Positions 43,168 through 53,800 of a stretch of 64,000 bases of DNA are shown in pieces. The notes below the pieces were generated by a model. That model was not told the DNA's origin. It worked only from the letters and a program-made list of their open reading frames with translations, and searched no databases. The stretch is taken from positions 12,493,659 to 12,557,658 of the forward strand of contig NC_080164.1 of NCBI RefSeq assembly GCF_950295315.1, written 5' to 3'. The translations under genes and the position numbers were made by a program. This stretch comes from Erinaceus europaeus (lineage: Eukaryota; Chordata; Mammalia; Eulipotyphla; Erinaceidae). Each line of letters opens with the position of its first letter. Position 1 is the first letter of the stretch.

Positions 43168-43378
43168 AATATATATATTTTTTTATTTATTTATTGGATA
43201 GAGACAGTCAGAAGTTGAGAGGAGGGGAGAGAGAGAAGGGGAGAGAGATAGAGAGACATCTGCAGACCTGCTTCACCACTTGCAAAGCTTTTCCCCTGCA
43301 AGTGGAGATGGGGGATCAAACCTAGGTCCTTGTGCACTGTAATATGTGCACTCAACCAGGTGCACCACCACCCAGCCC
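43168..43378 (-). repeat. SINE-B
   Basis: Complete minus-strand SINE-B ending CCACCACCCAGCCC. Its left flank gggaaatacatttttaaa recurs at 44,405 beyond the adjacent SINE-A. Confidence 0.9.
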
Positions 43379-43541
43379 TAAATTTTTTTTTTGATATTTA
43401 TTTATTTCCTTTTGTTGCCCTTGTTGTTTTTATTGTTGTAGTTATTATTGTTGTTGTTGTTGTTGTTGGATAGGACAGAGATAAATGGAAAGAGGAGGGG
43501 GAGAGAAAGATAGACACCTGCAGACCTGGTTCACTGCTTGT

Positions 43542-44289
43542 TGTTGTTTTCCCCAGGCTGGCTTCACGGGCGGGTAACAGATGACCCAGGACTCATGGCT
43601 GGGTTGTATGCAGTATCTCTTTATTCATGCAGGACCCAGCGCAATCTATACCAAGCTAAGCTAAGCTAACTACTACAAACAATCTTGTCCTTATAAATAC
43701 ACTAGCCCAGTAGGGTGGGAACAGGATGCGAAGCAGAGAGGGTGGAGAGAAAAGTGACTGGTGAAAATCAGGGTATGACAAGGAGAGGGGGCAGAGCAGG
43801 CAAGAATTCTACCACTGAACCACCAATGCCCTGGAGGGAGGGTGGTGCTTGTTAACAACAGAGGTTATGTAAATAAAATACAGTGTTATGTAAATAGAAT
43901 GCAGTGTTAAGCAGGGGGGATTTAAACCAAATGAAACAGAAAAGGTTTTTAGAAGTAGAATTAGAGGGAGTCGGGCTGTAGCACAGCGGGTTAAGTGCAG
44001 GTGGCACTAAGCTCAAGGACTGGCGTCAGGATCCCGGTTCGAGCCCCCGGCTCCCCACCTGCAGGCAGGTCCCTTCACAGGCGGTGAAGCAGGTCTGCAG
44101 GTGTCTGTCTTTCTCTCCCCCTCTCTGTCTTCCCTTCCTCTCTCCATTTCTCTCTGTCCTATCCAACAACAACGACATCAATAATAACTACAACAATAAA
44201 ACAAGGGCAACAAAAGGGAATAAAAAAATAAAATAAAATAAAATAAAATGAAATAAAAGAAAAGAAGTAGAATTAGAAGCATACCAACA
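43542..44289 (-). mobile_element. Solo LTR, split by a SINE-A
   Basis: TG...CA ends with 6-bp flanks gcttgt (43,536-43,541) and gcatgt (44,290-44,295). On the minus strand a TATTTATAAGG box, AATAAA and an end resembling the LTR at 30,072 (CCTGAGTC-type motif GACTCATGGCTG on the plus strand). About 450 bp without the SINE. No retroviral genes. Confidence 0.88.
43965..44262 (+). repeat. Young SINE-A short form in LTR
   Basis: Near-consensus: GGGAGTCGGGCTGTAGCACA, GGTTCGAGCCCCCGG with CpGs retained, and perfect 14-bp flanks agaagtagaattag (43,951-43,964 and 44,263-44,276). (AAAAT)n tail. Confidence 0.96.
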
Positions 44290-44429
44290 GCATGTGAAGG
44301 GACTTCCCTGCAGGTGAGGAGCTTGAGGCTTGAACTGGGATCCTTACCTGGTCCTTGTGCTTTGAGCCACCACACTTAACAGGCTGTGCTACTGCCCAAC
44401 TCCTGGGAAAATACATTTTTAAAAGACAT

Positions 44430-44775
44430 ACAGGAAGGGAGGGAGAGAGAGGAGGTGAATAACACTGGGGGAGGGGAGGGGAAGAGGGAAAGGGGGAGAG
44501 GGAAATGGGAAGGAGGAGAAAGGGGGAGGGGAGAGGGGGAGGGGAGGTGGGAAAGAGGAGAGGGGGAGGGAGGGTAGGGGGGAAGAGGAGGGGGGATGGG
44601 GAAGAGGAGGGGGAAAGGGGGTGAAGGGGGAGGGAAGGGGGAGGGGAGGTGGGAAAGAGGAGAGGGGGAGAGGGGGGGAGAGGAGAGGAGGAGAGGGGGG
44701 AGAGGAGAGGGGCTGGGGAAGAGGAGAGGGGAAAGGGGGAGAGGAGTGGGAGAGGGAGGGAGAGGGGCAGAGAAG
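44430..44775. repeat. G-rich purine tract
   Basis: About 345 bases of GGGGAGA/GGAGGG-type repeats with only scattered pyrimidines, and many runs of four or more G. The long frames in it are compositional artefacts. Confidence 0.95.
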
Positions 44776-44850
44776 CTTTATTTTACTGCTGCCCAACCAG
44801 GGTCAACCCTGGGTTGTACACATGGCAGAGCAACACACTATCCAATAGAA
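44776..44850 (-). repeat. Possible SINE fragment
   Basis: CCAGGGTCAACCCTGGGTTG and CACATGGCAGAGCAACACAC look like a minus-strand tRNA-SINE B box and head region, with the purine tract as an expanded pyrimidine stretch. Confidence 0.35.
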
Positions 44851-45474
44851 CTATCAAACATACCAAAAGATACATGTTTTCATTCACTTCCTGAGAAATC
44901 GGAAAACTAGAGTAAGGATCGAATAAGCAGAGTCAGCAACAAATAAATGAATGCATTTTTTAAAGTCTGAGTGCAAATGAAAAGCAATTTAAAACTGTCT
45001 CATTTCAATGAGCCAATATCACACACAATAAATACTATCAGGATTTAGTGCGCAGAGAACAAACACAAAACGCAGTCATGTGATGACCAGCAAAAAAACA
45101 AGGGTCACTAAGCCTCATCAGTCACACATTGAAAATAAACCCAGATGTTATCACATTTCCAACACATAAGGCGCATGTGTAGTTAAGTGTGCAGACCTGT
45201 CATCTGATGAACTAGGCAGATATCTGTGTTATTCTTTCCTTGCACTGAGTTATATTAAATTGCAAAGATATTAGCTCTTTTAAAAAATGATAACACTCTA
45301 GGGCTGTCAACACTGACTTATAAACATTAAAACTGTCACCTCAAAATAGCCCATGAACTGATGAAAACTTCACTCATAATACCTACATTAGCTAATGAAA
45401 ATATGCTGCCTTTCTCTATATGAATAGAGCTTTGTAATTGTTAGTGAAAGATAAGCAATATGCATGGACATTGC

Positions 45475-45534
<60 letters not shown>

Positions 45535-47033
45535 TGATGAGATTGCAAAATGGTGAGATATTTCTGGGAGACCACCACATGATAGGTATTGATGATCATT
45601 ATATTGATCATCTAACATTGGATCTAACAATTCTGCCACTGGTTATCCATTTTAGGGATATTATTAAGGAAGCACATCTAAAAATATTAACTTATAAAAT
45701 AGGCATCCAATCACTATAGAAAAAAAAATATTGAAAGATATATATCCTGAAACATGGAACTCCCATGGGATTTGATTATACTGCCCAAACTTTATATTTT
45801 GAATTTTACAAAGCAATTCATATTTAGGTAATAGAAATATATAACATAGAAACAAGTTTACAATAGATTATTAAGCAGAACTACCAATAAACAATGGACA
45901 AAATTGTTATATGTAATGTAAGTGCATATTGGTACAAAAACACTCTGCAAAATACACACAAAACTGTGACTAATGATTAACTGTCAGTTGTTAGATTAAG
46001 GATGAAACTTAATGTCTTTTTCTTGTTTATTTTCTAATTAGACCATATCATGCACAGATTGCTAAAGGTAAACAAATTTTAATTAATAAGTTATCAATCA
46101 AACATAATTAAGATATCAGCAGAATGGATTATATAGTCCATGTAAGCATTGTACATAGTGTATATTACATACTTAGATGTAACATGTTAAGTATACTCAA
46201 TTTATATATTTCATTATGTATGTATCTTTATTTATACTCATACCCATAGATTTTTACAAATAAAATATTTATCTTCCAATACATTTCCAGAGAGATTATA
46301 CTGCATGTGAATTTAAATTTACTATAATACATGAAAATTTACATAAATAAGAAAACATTTTTAGTACAGCAATTTGGGATATATTTTAATATTTTAAAAA
46401 TGAGAATAAGACACATAAATCTCTAAACTAATGGGGATTGCATAGATCCGTGGAGCTGTCCTATTTTTATATCATTGAGATACAATGAATTTACACTGAG
46501 GATTATATGAAAAGTACCTTTTCCACTTATTTTCTAATTAGTCCACCCTATGGAAAAAAACTTATCTAAACAAAATTTAAATTGTGGATAATCAGCAATA
46601 AAGAGGGCAGTAATAAATGTATTTATGAACTCACTTTTACATAAGTAACACATAGGAGTTTAAGTATTCATTATAACTATTATATGGTGTATTTCACTCC
46701 ACATATATATCCAAATACGTCCCTGGGAAATTATAGACAATAAGCAATATTTAAATTTGTGATATGAAAAACATCGAACTCATTGGATAGGAAAATAAAA
46801 TTGAGTCAGCAGCATTAGAAAGTAACTGGAGAATTAAAAGTGAAAAGCCAACAGAAATAAATCCTGAAATTAGGAGCATTAGATGCACATAGACAATTTT
46901 ATCATATTTCATACCCACTTTATTCTGATGAATAGATCACAATACCATTGCTGACATCTAGAAAAGGAGGCTCTGAGACACACTCCCCCCAACTTGGGTC
47001 CCTTCCCATCATCATCATGTACCACACATGTAG
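44851..47033. other. No recognised gene; AT-rich
   Basis: Longest stretch without a recognisable transposon (2.2 kb). Contains a (CA)n run at 45,479-45,531 and two weakly similar AT-rich blocks (see findings). No exon-like frame. Confidence 0.55.
45479..45531. repeat. (CA)26 microsatellite
   Basis: Uninterrupted CA dinucleotide run of 53 bases. Confidence 0.97.
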
Positions 47034-47141
47034 AATAATGACCTTAAAAGGGTCAGGTGGTAGCGCAGTGGGCTATGCGTACAGGGCACAAAATACAAGG
47101 ACCAGCTTAAAGATCCAGGTTTGAGACCCCAGCTCCCCACC

Positions 47142-47340
47142 TTCTTCTTCTTCTAGCGTTTGCCCTTCTTCCATAGCCAGTCAACAGGTCAGGTTGAAAG
47201 CTGTCAGGAGCTGCTTGTTGCTGGCTTTGAAAGTGACTGGGATCCATGTGGATTCAGTCGGCTAGGAAGGATCATCAGTTTCCCCAATGAATGGGTACTC
47301 ACGGGATGCACCACGAGAAGGTCGATCCAATGCATCCCAA
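47142..47340 (-). mobile_element. Short element with I-like LINE 3' end
   Basis: On the minus strand: an unrelated ~140-base body (TGGATCGACCTTCTCGTGG, ACCCATTCATTGGGGAAACT, GATCCCAGTCACTTTCAAAG), then ~45 bases matching the extreme 3' end of the LINE at 9,534 (GTTGACTGGCTATGGAAGAA, GGGCAAACGCTAG) and a (GAA)n tail. No coding capacity. Either a SINE parasitic on the LINE or an internally deleted LINE retaining both ends. Confidence 0.75.
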
Positions 47341-47353
47341 AGGGGAGTCTCTG

Positions 47354-47440
47354 TACAGGTGGTGAAGAAGGTCTGCAGGTGAATATCTTTCTCTCTTTAC
47401 AGGTGGTGAAGAAGGTCTGCAGGTGAATATCTTTCTCTCC
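47354..47440. repeat. 44-bp tandem duplication inside SINE-A
   Basis: Two copies starting at 47,354 and 47,398 of TACAGGTGGTGAAGAAGGTC...CTTTCTCTC, differing only at the end. The SINE normally has one copy. Confidence 0.92.
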
Positions 47441-47633
47441 TGCTCACTTACTCTTCCTCCTCTTTCAATTTCTCTCTGTCCTATACAACAATAACAGCAA
47501 TGACAATAATAATAATAACAACAAGGGCAACAAAAAGGGGGAAAATGGCCTTCAGGAACAGTGGATTCATAGTGAAGGCACCCAGAACCAGTAATAACCC
47601 TCGAGGTGAAAAAAAAATAATAATAATGACCTT

Positions 47634-47840
47634 CAAACCTGCTAATTCATCAGTAAAGACTAAATCAAGGACAATATTGTCATGATTTTATTTCGTATTT
47701 AAAGATAATTTTAAAACTTTAAGAAGCACTTACATAGGTAAATTAAAAAATAAATGAAAACACTTACTTGAAACCTTTGATTTTAGATAAAAACTGCTGT
47801 TTAAAAGAGGATTTAACTAAGCATTTCAGAAGAAACAAAA

Positions 47841-47874
<34 letters not shown>

Positions 47875-48442
47875 GATTCAGAAAAGGTGCATAAATTTAA
47901 ATAAATTATTCGACATTTTTGTTAAAACAGCAACACATATACTGGAAGTTGGTGAGGGACAGACTGTGAAAAGCTAACAAGATTGTGCATGGATCTGGGC
48001 ATATTATGACACAAACCTTCTGGGAAAAAATCTGCTAAGTGCCAGGGACCATAGCTCATCACAGATATACATTGACCTAGTCATTCTCCTGTACAGATTT
48101 AAAGGGATTTTAATATACACTGTTTTCTCATGTGAACATAAAAAAGAAGTAGGCATCATAAAATGTAGGAGGGAAAATTTAAACTGAGTAATGAAAACTA
48201 TCCATATGTGCAGTGCTGAAGATACACACCATTTGATAATGCACACCAAATTAATAAGTTCGTTGATTAATAACAAGAAGCCTCTATTTCTCTTCATTTA
48301 AAAAATAATGTGTTTCAACTAAAGATCACAGGTCACTTCCATCAGGATCATCATTATAAGCACTCTTGCAGCCTTCCTAGGACATTGCATATATATATGC
48401 CTTGGGTCAGGTGGATAGAGTAAAACAGTTAAATGTATTCAT
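47634..48442. other. No recognised feature
   Basis: AT-rich unique-looking sequence with a short (TA)n at 47,848-47,874. A 97-codon minus-strand frame (48,004-48,297) shows no known motif. Confidence 0.5.
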
Positions 48443-48456
48443 AGAATAAAATTTTT

Positions 48457-48714
48457 TGCGGGTTAAACTCATGTGGTGTGAAGTGCAAGGACCTGCATAA
48501 AGATCCCAGTTCGTGTCCCCAGCTCCCCACCTGCAGGGAAGTAGCTTCACAGGCAGTGAAGCAGGTCTGCAAGTGTCTGTCTTTCTCTCCCCCTCTCTGT
48601 CTTCCCCTTCTCTCTCCAAGTCTCTCTGTCCTATCTAACAATGATGACATGAATAAAAACAACAACAATAAATACAACAACAATATTTTTTTAAAAGGGC
48701 AATAAAAGGGAAAA
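48457..48714 (+). repeat. SINE-A short form, 5'-truncated by ~18 bases
   Basis: Begins GCGGGTTAAACTC; perfect 14-bp flanks agaataaaattttt (48,443-48,456 and 48,715-48,728). The truncation within a true duplication shows incomplete reverse transcription. Confidence 0.92.
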
Positions 48715-48810
48715 AGAATAAAATTTTTCAAGAATGAGTTACTCATTCAGCCCTAACCCAACTTTCTAATCCTTTTCTCTATTATTACACCATCTTCTCA
48801 GACAATATTT

Positions 48811-48940
48811 ATTTTAATTTTTATTTATAAAAAGGAAACACTGACAAAACTATAGGATAAGGGGGGTTACAACTCCACACAATTCCCACCACCACTCCGT
48901 ATATCACTCCCTTCTCTGACAGCTTTCCTATTCTTTAACC
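48811..48940 (-). mobile_element. 130-bp L1 3' end inserted in L1 3' UTR
   Basis: TTTATAAAAAGGAAACACTG, ATAGGATAAGG and CACAATTCCCACCACC are the last ~110 bases of the L1 UTR reversed. Flanks ctcagacaatattt (48,797-48,810) and ctcagataatattt (48,941-48,954) are the target duplication. Confidence 0.88.
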
Positions 48941-49362
48941 CTCAGATAATATTTTTATCCAACTCCATGTTAGTTATCAAACTCAAGCAGGAAACTATGA
49001 TAGTCATAGGCGTCTAGGAACATGTCTAAAATGGACTTCCTAGCTTCTTTCTATCCTAAGATCTTTGTTCTCATCTACTCTATTCCTACATTTTGTTTCC
49101 TGTTCAATAATCATCTTGTCCTGCTTTATATCTTTCCTGCTTTCAGCTGCCAAGTTTCAGATGCTACCATATTTTCATCTTGACTTTCCTGGGCAGATGA
49201 CCTCACCAATGTGTCCTGGAACCTCACTATTCCAGAGTCCTACCTCACTAGGGAAAGACAGAAACAGGTTGGGGGTATGGATCAACCTATCAACACCCAT
49301 GTCTAAGGGAGAAGCAATTAAAGAAGCAAGAAATCCCACCTTCTGCACCTCAAAAATAATTG

Positions 49363-49545
49363 GGGGGCAGTCGGTGGCACACCTGGTTAAGTGCTCACAT
49401 TACAATGCACAAGAATTTAAGTTAAAGCCCCTGACCCCCACCTACATCCTCCCAGTGGGAAGTGAGTGGTGAAGCAGGGCTGCAGGTGTCTATTTCTCTT
49501 TCTTTCTACTGCCCCCTCCCACTTACATTTCTCTCTTGGCTCATA
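49363..49545 (+). repeat. SINE-B in L1 3' UTR
   Basis: CAGTCGGTGGCACACCTGGTTAAG, AGTTAAAGCCCCTGACC, GTGGTGAAGCAGGGCTGCAGG. The tail is degraded and merges with the L1 text. Confidence 0.8.
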
Positions 49546-51002
49546 TCCCCAGTGAGGGAGAAAGGATAGTGGAAAGATCTCCAGAGGGTTCTGAATTCCA
49601 ATTCCATCAGGAACTGGAGAAAAAGGAAAAGAAAAAGAGGGTCATTTGAATAGGTATATGTGTTACTTGAAAGAGAAGAGAAGATGGGACCCTAAAAAGT
49701 GGGAAAATATAGAAAAATAGTTGTAAAAATAATAGTTAACCCATATCTGCAACCTCAGGAGAACTTCTGTAGCTCACAATGGAGGGATTGGGGATTCAGA
49801 ACACTTGGTGGTGAAAACGGTGTCGAGTTGTAACCTGTTGTTTTGTAATCTTGTAAATTAATATTAAATCAATGCTATCTTTTTAAAAAGTAATAAAAAT
49901 ATGAGTGTGTTCTAATTGATCGAAGCATAGTTTATAATATACAATTTGACAGCTGTAGCCTTTTTATCACGTTAGTGGGGACTTAATACTTTCCAATACA
50001 GTTACTGACACATGGGTATATTTCTCATCTTATGATTGTATCTGCAAAATACTCTCAGCCTCAATTTTAATTCTTTTTCACCACCATGCACAGTGATTTG
50101 TCACCAACATCCACCCTCTCCCTTCCATGCTGGGTATAGTTTCATACCACTATGTGTGTTTAAGTCTCATCCCACCTACCATTAAACTTCCAGTGCCTAT
50201 AAAACAAGACACAAATCTTTCTACTTCTTCCTCCCACTCTCTTATTTCCTTTATCTTCTGACAATCACTGTATATTTCATAGAATCCATGAGTTGATTTT
50301 TTTTTCTAGTTTCCTTGCTTTGGCTATTGATATTCTGCTTATCTGCTTGTCTTATTCTGCTTGTTTGGAATGTCTTCCTTATGTATTTGACTTAAGATAG
50401 TCACTACAAATTTCATTCATCATTTCATACTATTAAAGGCAAAGTAATACGTCTTTGATCATATAGTCCAGAATGTTTTATCCGGGTGTCCTGTAGTGAG
50501 AATATAGGTTGACTCCAGGTTTTTATCCATCCTCAGTGATGCTGCTATGAAGATTAGGACTCATCCTTTCAAAAATTAATGCTTTCCTATCCTTTGGATA
50601 AATGACTACCTATGAATTTCAGAATCATTTTTTTAAGGACTCTCAGTACAATTTTCCATAGAGACAACACCAGTTTACACCTTTACCTCAAGTGTCTCAG
50701 AGTTCTGATTTTCTCCATATCCTCTTCAGCACTCTTTTTCTCTCCTTTTGGTGTAGTTCATTTTCATCCCTTTGAGGCGATGTCTCATTGTGGAATTAAA
50801 CTGCACTCTCATAGCAATTAGTCATACTGAACACTGTCAGGTTTCTGCAGGCACTGTGGATGGCTTCTTTGGAATGTCTATTCAGTGATGTTACCCACTT
50901 TCCATTGGGTTGCTTGATGCTTATGCTATATCATTATATGATTTCCGTATATATCTTGGATATCTGTTCTTGCCTGTTGTATAATGTGTAAAATCTTTTC
51001 CA

Positions 51003-51083
51003 GTTGGGAAATGAGGCTTGAACCTGGGTCCTTGGGCACTGTAACATGCGTGCTCAATCAGATGAGCCATCACCCAGCTCCTA
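51003..51083 (-). repeat. SINE-B head fragment
   Basis: GAGGCTTGAACCTGGGTCCT, CTGTAACATGCGTGCTCAATC, CATCACCCAGCTCC; tail half missing. Confidence 0.75.
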
Positions 51084-51357
51084 GTCTTATTTATTTTGCT
51101 TTCTGTTTCCCAGTCAATGAGATTAAGTCTCCAAACACAACTTTGAAGTTAAGCATGCCAGTTCTATTTATTTGAAGAATATTATTGAAGTTTTTATAGT
51201 GATTGTTCTGAACCTTTATTTTGCCTTAGGGAAAATGACCATTTTAACAATGCTTACTTGCCCAATTCATGGACATGGTATACCTTTTCATTTCTTTGTA
51301 CTTTCTACTCTATTAACCATTTCTTAATATTTTCTTTTCTTTTATCCCTTCTCCATT

Positions 51358-51652
51358 TCTCTTTTTCTTTTTTTTTCTTTCTTTTTTTTTCTTCTAGCCT
51401 CCAGGGTTATTGCTGGGGCTTGGTGCCCAGTGCCAGCACTACGAATCCATTTTTTTCAATATGAAAGAGAGAAATTGAGAGAGCAGTGGGAGATAAGAAG
51501 AGAGGAAGACAGACATTTGCAGATCTGCCTCAGTTCTTATGAAACCTCCCACCTGCACGTGGGGATCCAGGGGCTCAAACTCAGATTCCTGTGCAGGTCC
51601 TTGTGCTTAGTATGACATGTGCTTAACCTGGAGCACAACTACCCAGGTCCCC
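51358..51652 (-). repeat. SINE-A long form, diverged
   Basis: Poly-T/C, module GCCTCCAGGGTTATTGCTGG to AATCCATTTTTT, GAGAGAAATTGAGAG, CCACCTGCACGTGGGG, head to CAACTACCCAGGTCC. Confidence 0.85.
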
Positions 51653-52130
51653 CATTTTTTAATATATATTTTTTGTAAAGATATTTCAGTTTCTTTTAAG
51701 TTTACTGTAAGGTACTTATTTTATTCTGATGCAAGTGCTTTCTTGATTTCCTTTTCATCTAACTACTTGTTTGTGTATAAAACTGCAACAAATTCATGTT
51801 TATAAATTCACCCTCACTTTATGAGATCATTTCTTTACTCTAAACTTTTTTATGTGTATTACTGTTACATTTTCAGCTACTAATAGTCTTACTTCTCTTA
51901 TAATTAATTTAATAATCTTTTTCTTGTGTTCTTCCTATTATTAGGAATTCCAGAATTATGCTGAACAGGTGTGGTGGTTGGAAAGGACATCACAGTCCTC
52001 TTCCATACGAGAGACACAGCCATTTTCAAAACTGAGTTCAATATTGGCTGTGGGCTTGTCATATATGGCCTTTATTCTGCTGATGTATGTTTCTTATTGT
52101 CACAGTTTAATAAAGGTTGTTATCATGAAT

Positions 52131-52445
52131 TGTTGGTATGCTTCTAGTTCTGCTTCTGGGAGCCCTTCTGTTACATTGCTTGACGTTGTCGTCTATTTAC
52201 ATGGTCATTCTGTTACATTGGTTTGGTCTTGCTCCCCCTGCCTCTGGGAGACTTTGGTTTAGTCCTTGCTGGTTCCTGCTCTTCCCTTCTCCACACCCCC
52301 TATCCTACATATATATTCTCCCTTGATTCCTGATGCTGCCACCTGAGGAAAGAGATGCAGGAGAGAGAAGGACAGATTGCGATTAGAGATAGCTTAGATT
52401 GTGCTGCATTCCACATGAATAGAGACTAAACTGCATACAGTTCAA
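52131..52445 (+). mobile_element. LTR, 3' (U5) part degraded
   Basis: Begins TGTTGGTATGCTTCTAG, collinear with the sense strand of the LTR at 30,072-30,397 (TGTTACATTGCTTGACGTTG, ATTAGAGATAGCTTAGATTG, CATACAGTTCAAT). The poly(A) signal is mutated (AATAGA), and U5 and the right end are missing. Inserted in L1. Confidence 0.82.
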
Positions 52446-52870
52446 TAACTTTTTACATGTGAATTTTATCATTCTGTTTCTTGATGTGATGCATTATTAT
52501 GTAAATTGTCATACTATCCTTGAATCCCTGGAGTGAGTCCCACTTGGTCTTGATCTCTTGATTTTTTTTTTTCTTTTTCTTTTTTTTTTTTTTTCTTTCT
52601 TTTTTTGTGTGTATTCCATTTGGCAACATTTTGTTGAGGATTTTTGTGTCAATGATCATGACAATATTGGTCAGTCATTTTTTTTCCCTTTCCTTTTCTT
52701 CTCTTTCTGTCCTTCTTTATTCCTCTTTTAATACAGTTATTTTTTGCTTAGTGGTTAAGAGTGATTGCTCCATTGAGTGTGTTTGGGAGTGTTCCCACCT
52801 ATTTAACTTTCTGGAAGTTTTGAGCAGAGTAGGTGCTAATTTTTCTTTGAAAGTTTAACTTCACTAGTGA

Positions 52871-53442
52871 AGCTTTCTGTTCCTAGGCTTTTATTCTTGA
52901 GGAAAACTTTTATAATTGGGTCAAATTCTGTATATGCAAAATTTCTATTATTAAATTAGTAATAAACTGATAATACACTGAACTTACCACATTGAATTTA
53001 TAATCAGTAAAATCTCTCACATTAGATAAACAGGTGTGTTTTGTTATTTCATAGTTATACAACTAAAAAAGATGCCCACGCTTAATACAATGATTTCACT
53101 TCTATTCAAAAGCAAAGTTTTTAAATAACTAGTCAACTCAGCTACTTCCTGCTTTTCCACACTGAATGTTAATTGTCCAAGATCATGTCTATTTCCTCTT
53201 CAGTTCACACCTATACTTTCTAAAAGGAAATACAGTAATTTAAACATAGTTGATACTCAAAAAATATTCATTAAATAAAATGCATAACAATCTTAATGTA
53301 TTCATAAGTTTAATGACTAATATTCATTTGAAATTTGCTTTGACATTCATAGTTGAATTAGCCTATAGTTATTTAGTATATAATTATCGACCAAAGAAGG
53401 ATGAGTTACTTCATAATTGTTCTAGTTTTCACTTTTTAAAAC
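52871..53442. other. No recognised feature
   Basis: AT-rich unique-looking sequence. Confidence 0.55.
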
Positions 53443-53650
53443 AATTTATTTAATAATTGTAAGAACAGAGAGGGAGGAGGGAGAGGAGGGAGAGGAGGGA
53501 GAGGAGGAGGAGAATAGGAGAAGAGGAAGAAGAGGAAAAAGAGACAAGAGATCTGTTCGGCTCTGGCTGATGATGCCAGGGATCGAACCTAGGAAACTTT
53601 AGTGGCTCAAGCAGAAAAGTCTTTTTCAGAACCATTATGCTATCTCCCAT
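53443..53650 (-). repeat. SINE-C with expanded GGAGA tract
   Basis: GGGAGAGGAGGGAGAGGAGG expansion, GGGATCGAACCTAGGAAACT, ACCATTATGCTATCTCCC. Confidence 0.85.
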
Positions 53651-53654
53651 GTTT

Positions 53655-53800
53655 TTAATTTTATTATTAAGCAGTGTATTTGTTTATTTACAAGAACACT
53701 GCTCAGCTCCAGTTTATGGAGGTACAAGGGACTGAACTTGGGATAACAGAGCCTTAGGAATGGAAACTTTTATAGAACCTTTCTGCTATCTTCCCATTCC
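53655..53800 (-). repeat. SINE-C, second copy side by side
   Basis: ACACTGCTCAGCTCCAGTTTATG, GGGACTGAACTTGGGAT, CCTTTCTGCTATCTTCCC; follows the previous copy head-to-tail. Confidence 0.82.

Larger units (their letters stand above)
43380..44402 (-). repeat. SINE-A split by an ERV LTR
   Basis: Tail-side half at 43,380-43,541 (to CCTGGTTCACTGCTTGT), head-side half at 44,290-44,402 (from GTGAAGGGACTTCCCTGCAG to ACTGCCCAACTCC). The LTR interrupts the core. Confidence 0.9.
47046..47621 (+). repeat. SINE-A long form with internal insertion
   Basis: Flanked by perfect aataatgacctt (47,034-47,045 and 47,622-47,633). The head ends CCAGCTCCCCACC at 47,141; a foreign 199-bp block follows; the SINE resumes at ~47,341 with a duplicated 44-bp segment and ends with the 3' module (GGCCTTCAGG...CCCTCGAGG). 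Confidence 0.9.
48760..49893 (+). mobile_element. L1 3' UTR with nested insertions
   Basis: Collinear with the UTR starting at 63,655 (TTACACCATCTTCTCAGACA; CCAACTCCATGTTAGTTATC; CCTGCTTTATATC), continuing CTCACCAATGTGTCCTGGA. After a SINE-B it proceeds to AACCTGTTGTTTTGTAATCT and an A-rich end. Confidence 0.8.
50050..52870 (-). mobile_element. Old L1 ORF2, 2.8 kb with nested insertions
   Basis: Continuous minus-strand ORF2 order from the C-terminal side (CAGTGATGCTGCTATGAAGA, 50,537) through GTATATATCTTGGATATCTG (50,948), TTTTATAGTGATTGTTCTGA (51,193), TCAATATTGGCTGTGGGCTT (52,040) and TTTTGTTGAGGATTTTTGTG (52,629). Frames are destroyed. Interrupted by SINE-B, SINE-A and an LTR. Confidence 0.78.

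Noticed and set aside
43965..44060. tRNA gene with A and B boxes
   Set aside because: The box-bearing head is the start of a dispersed SINE with a pyrimidine tract, A-rich tail and target duplication; no acceptor stem closes.
44386..44910. Several overlapping Gly/Arg/Glu and Pro/Ser frames
   Set aside because: Products of the G-rich purine tract.
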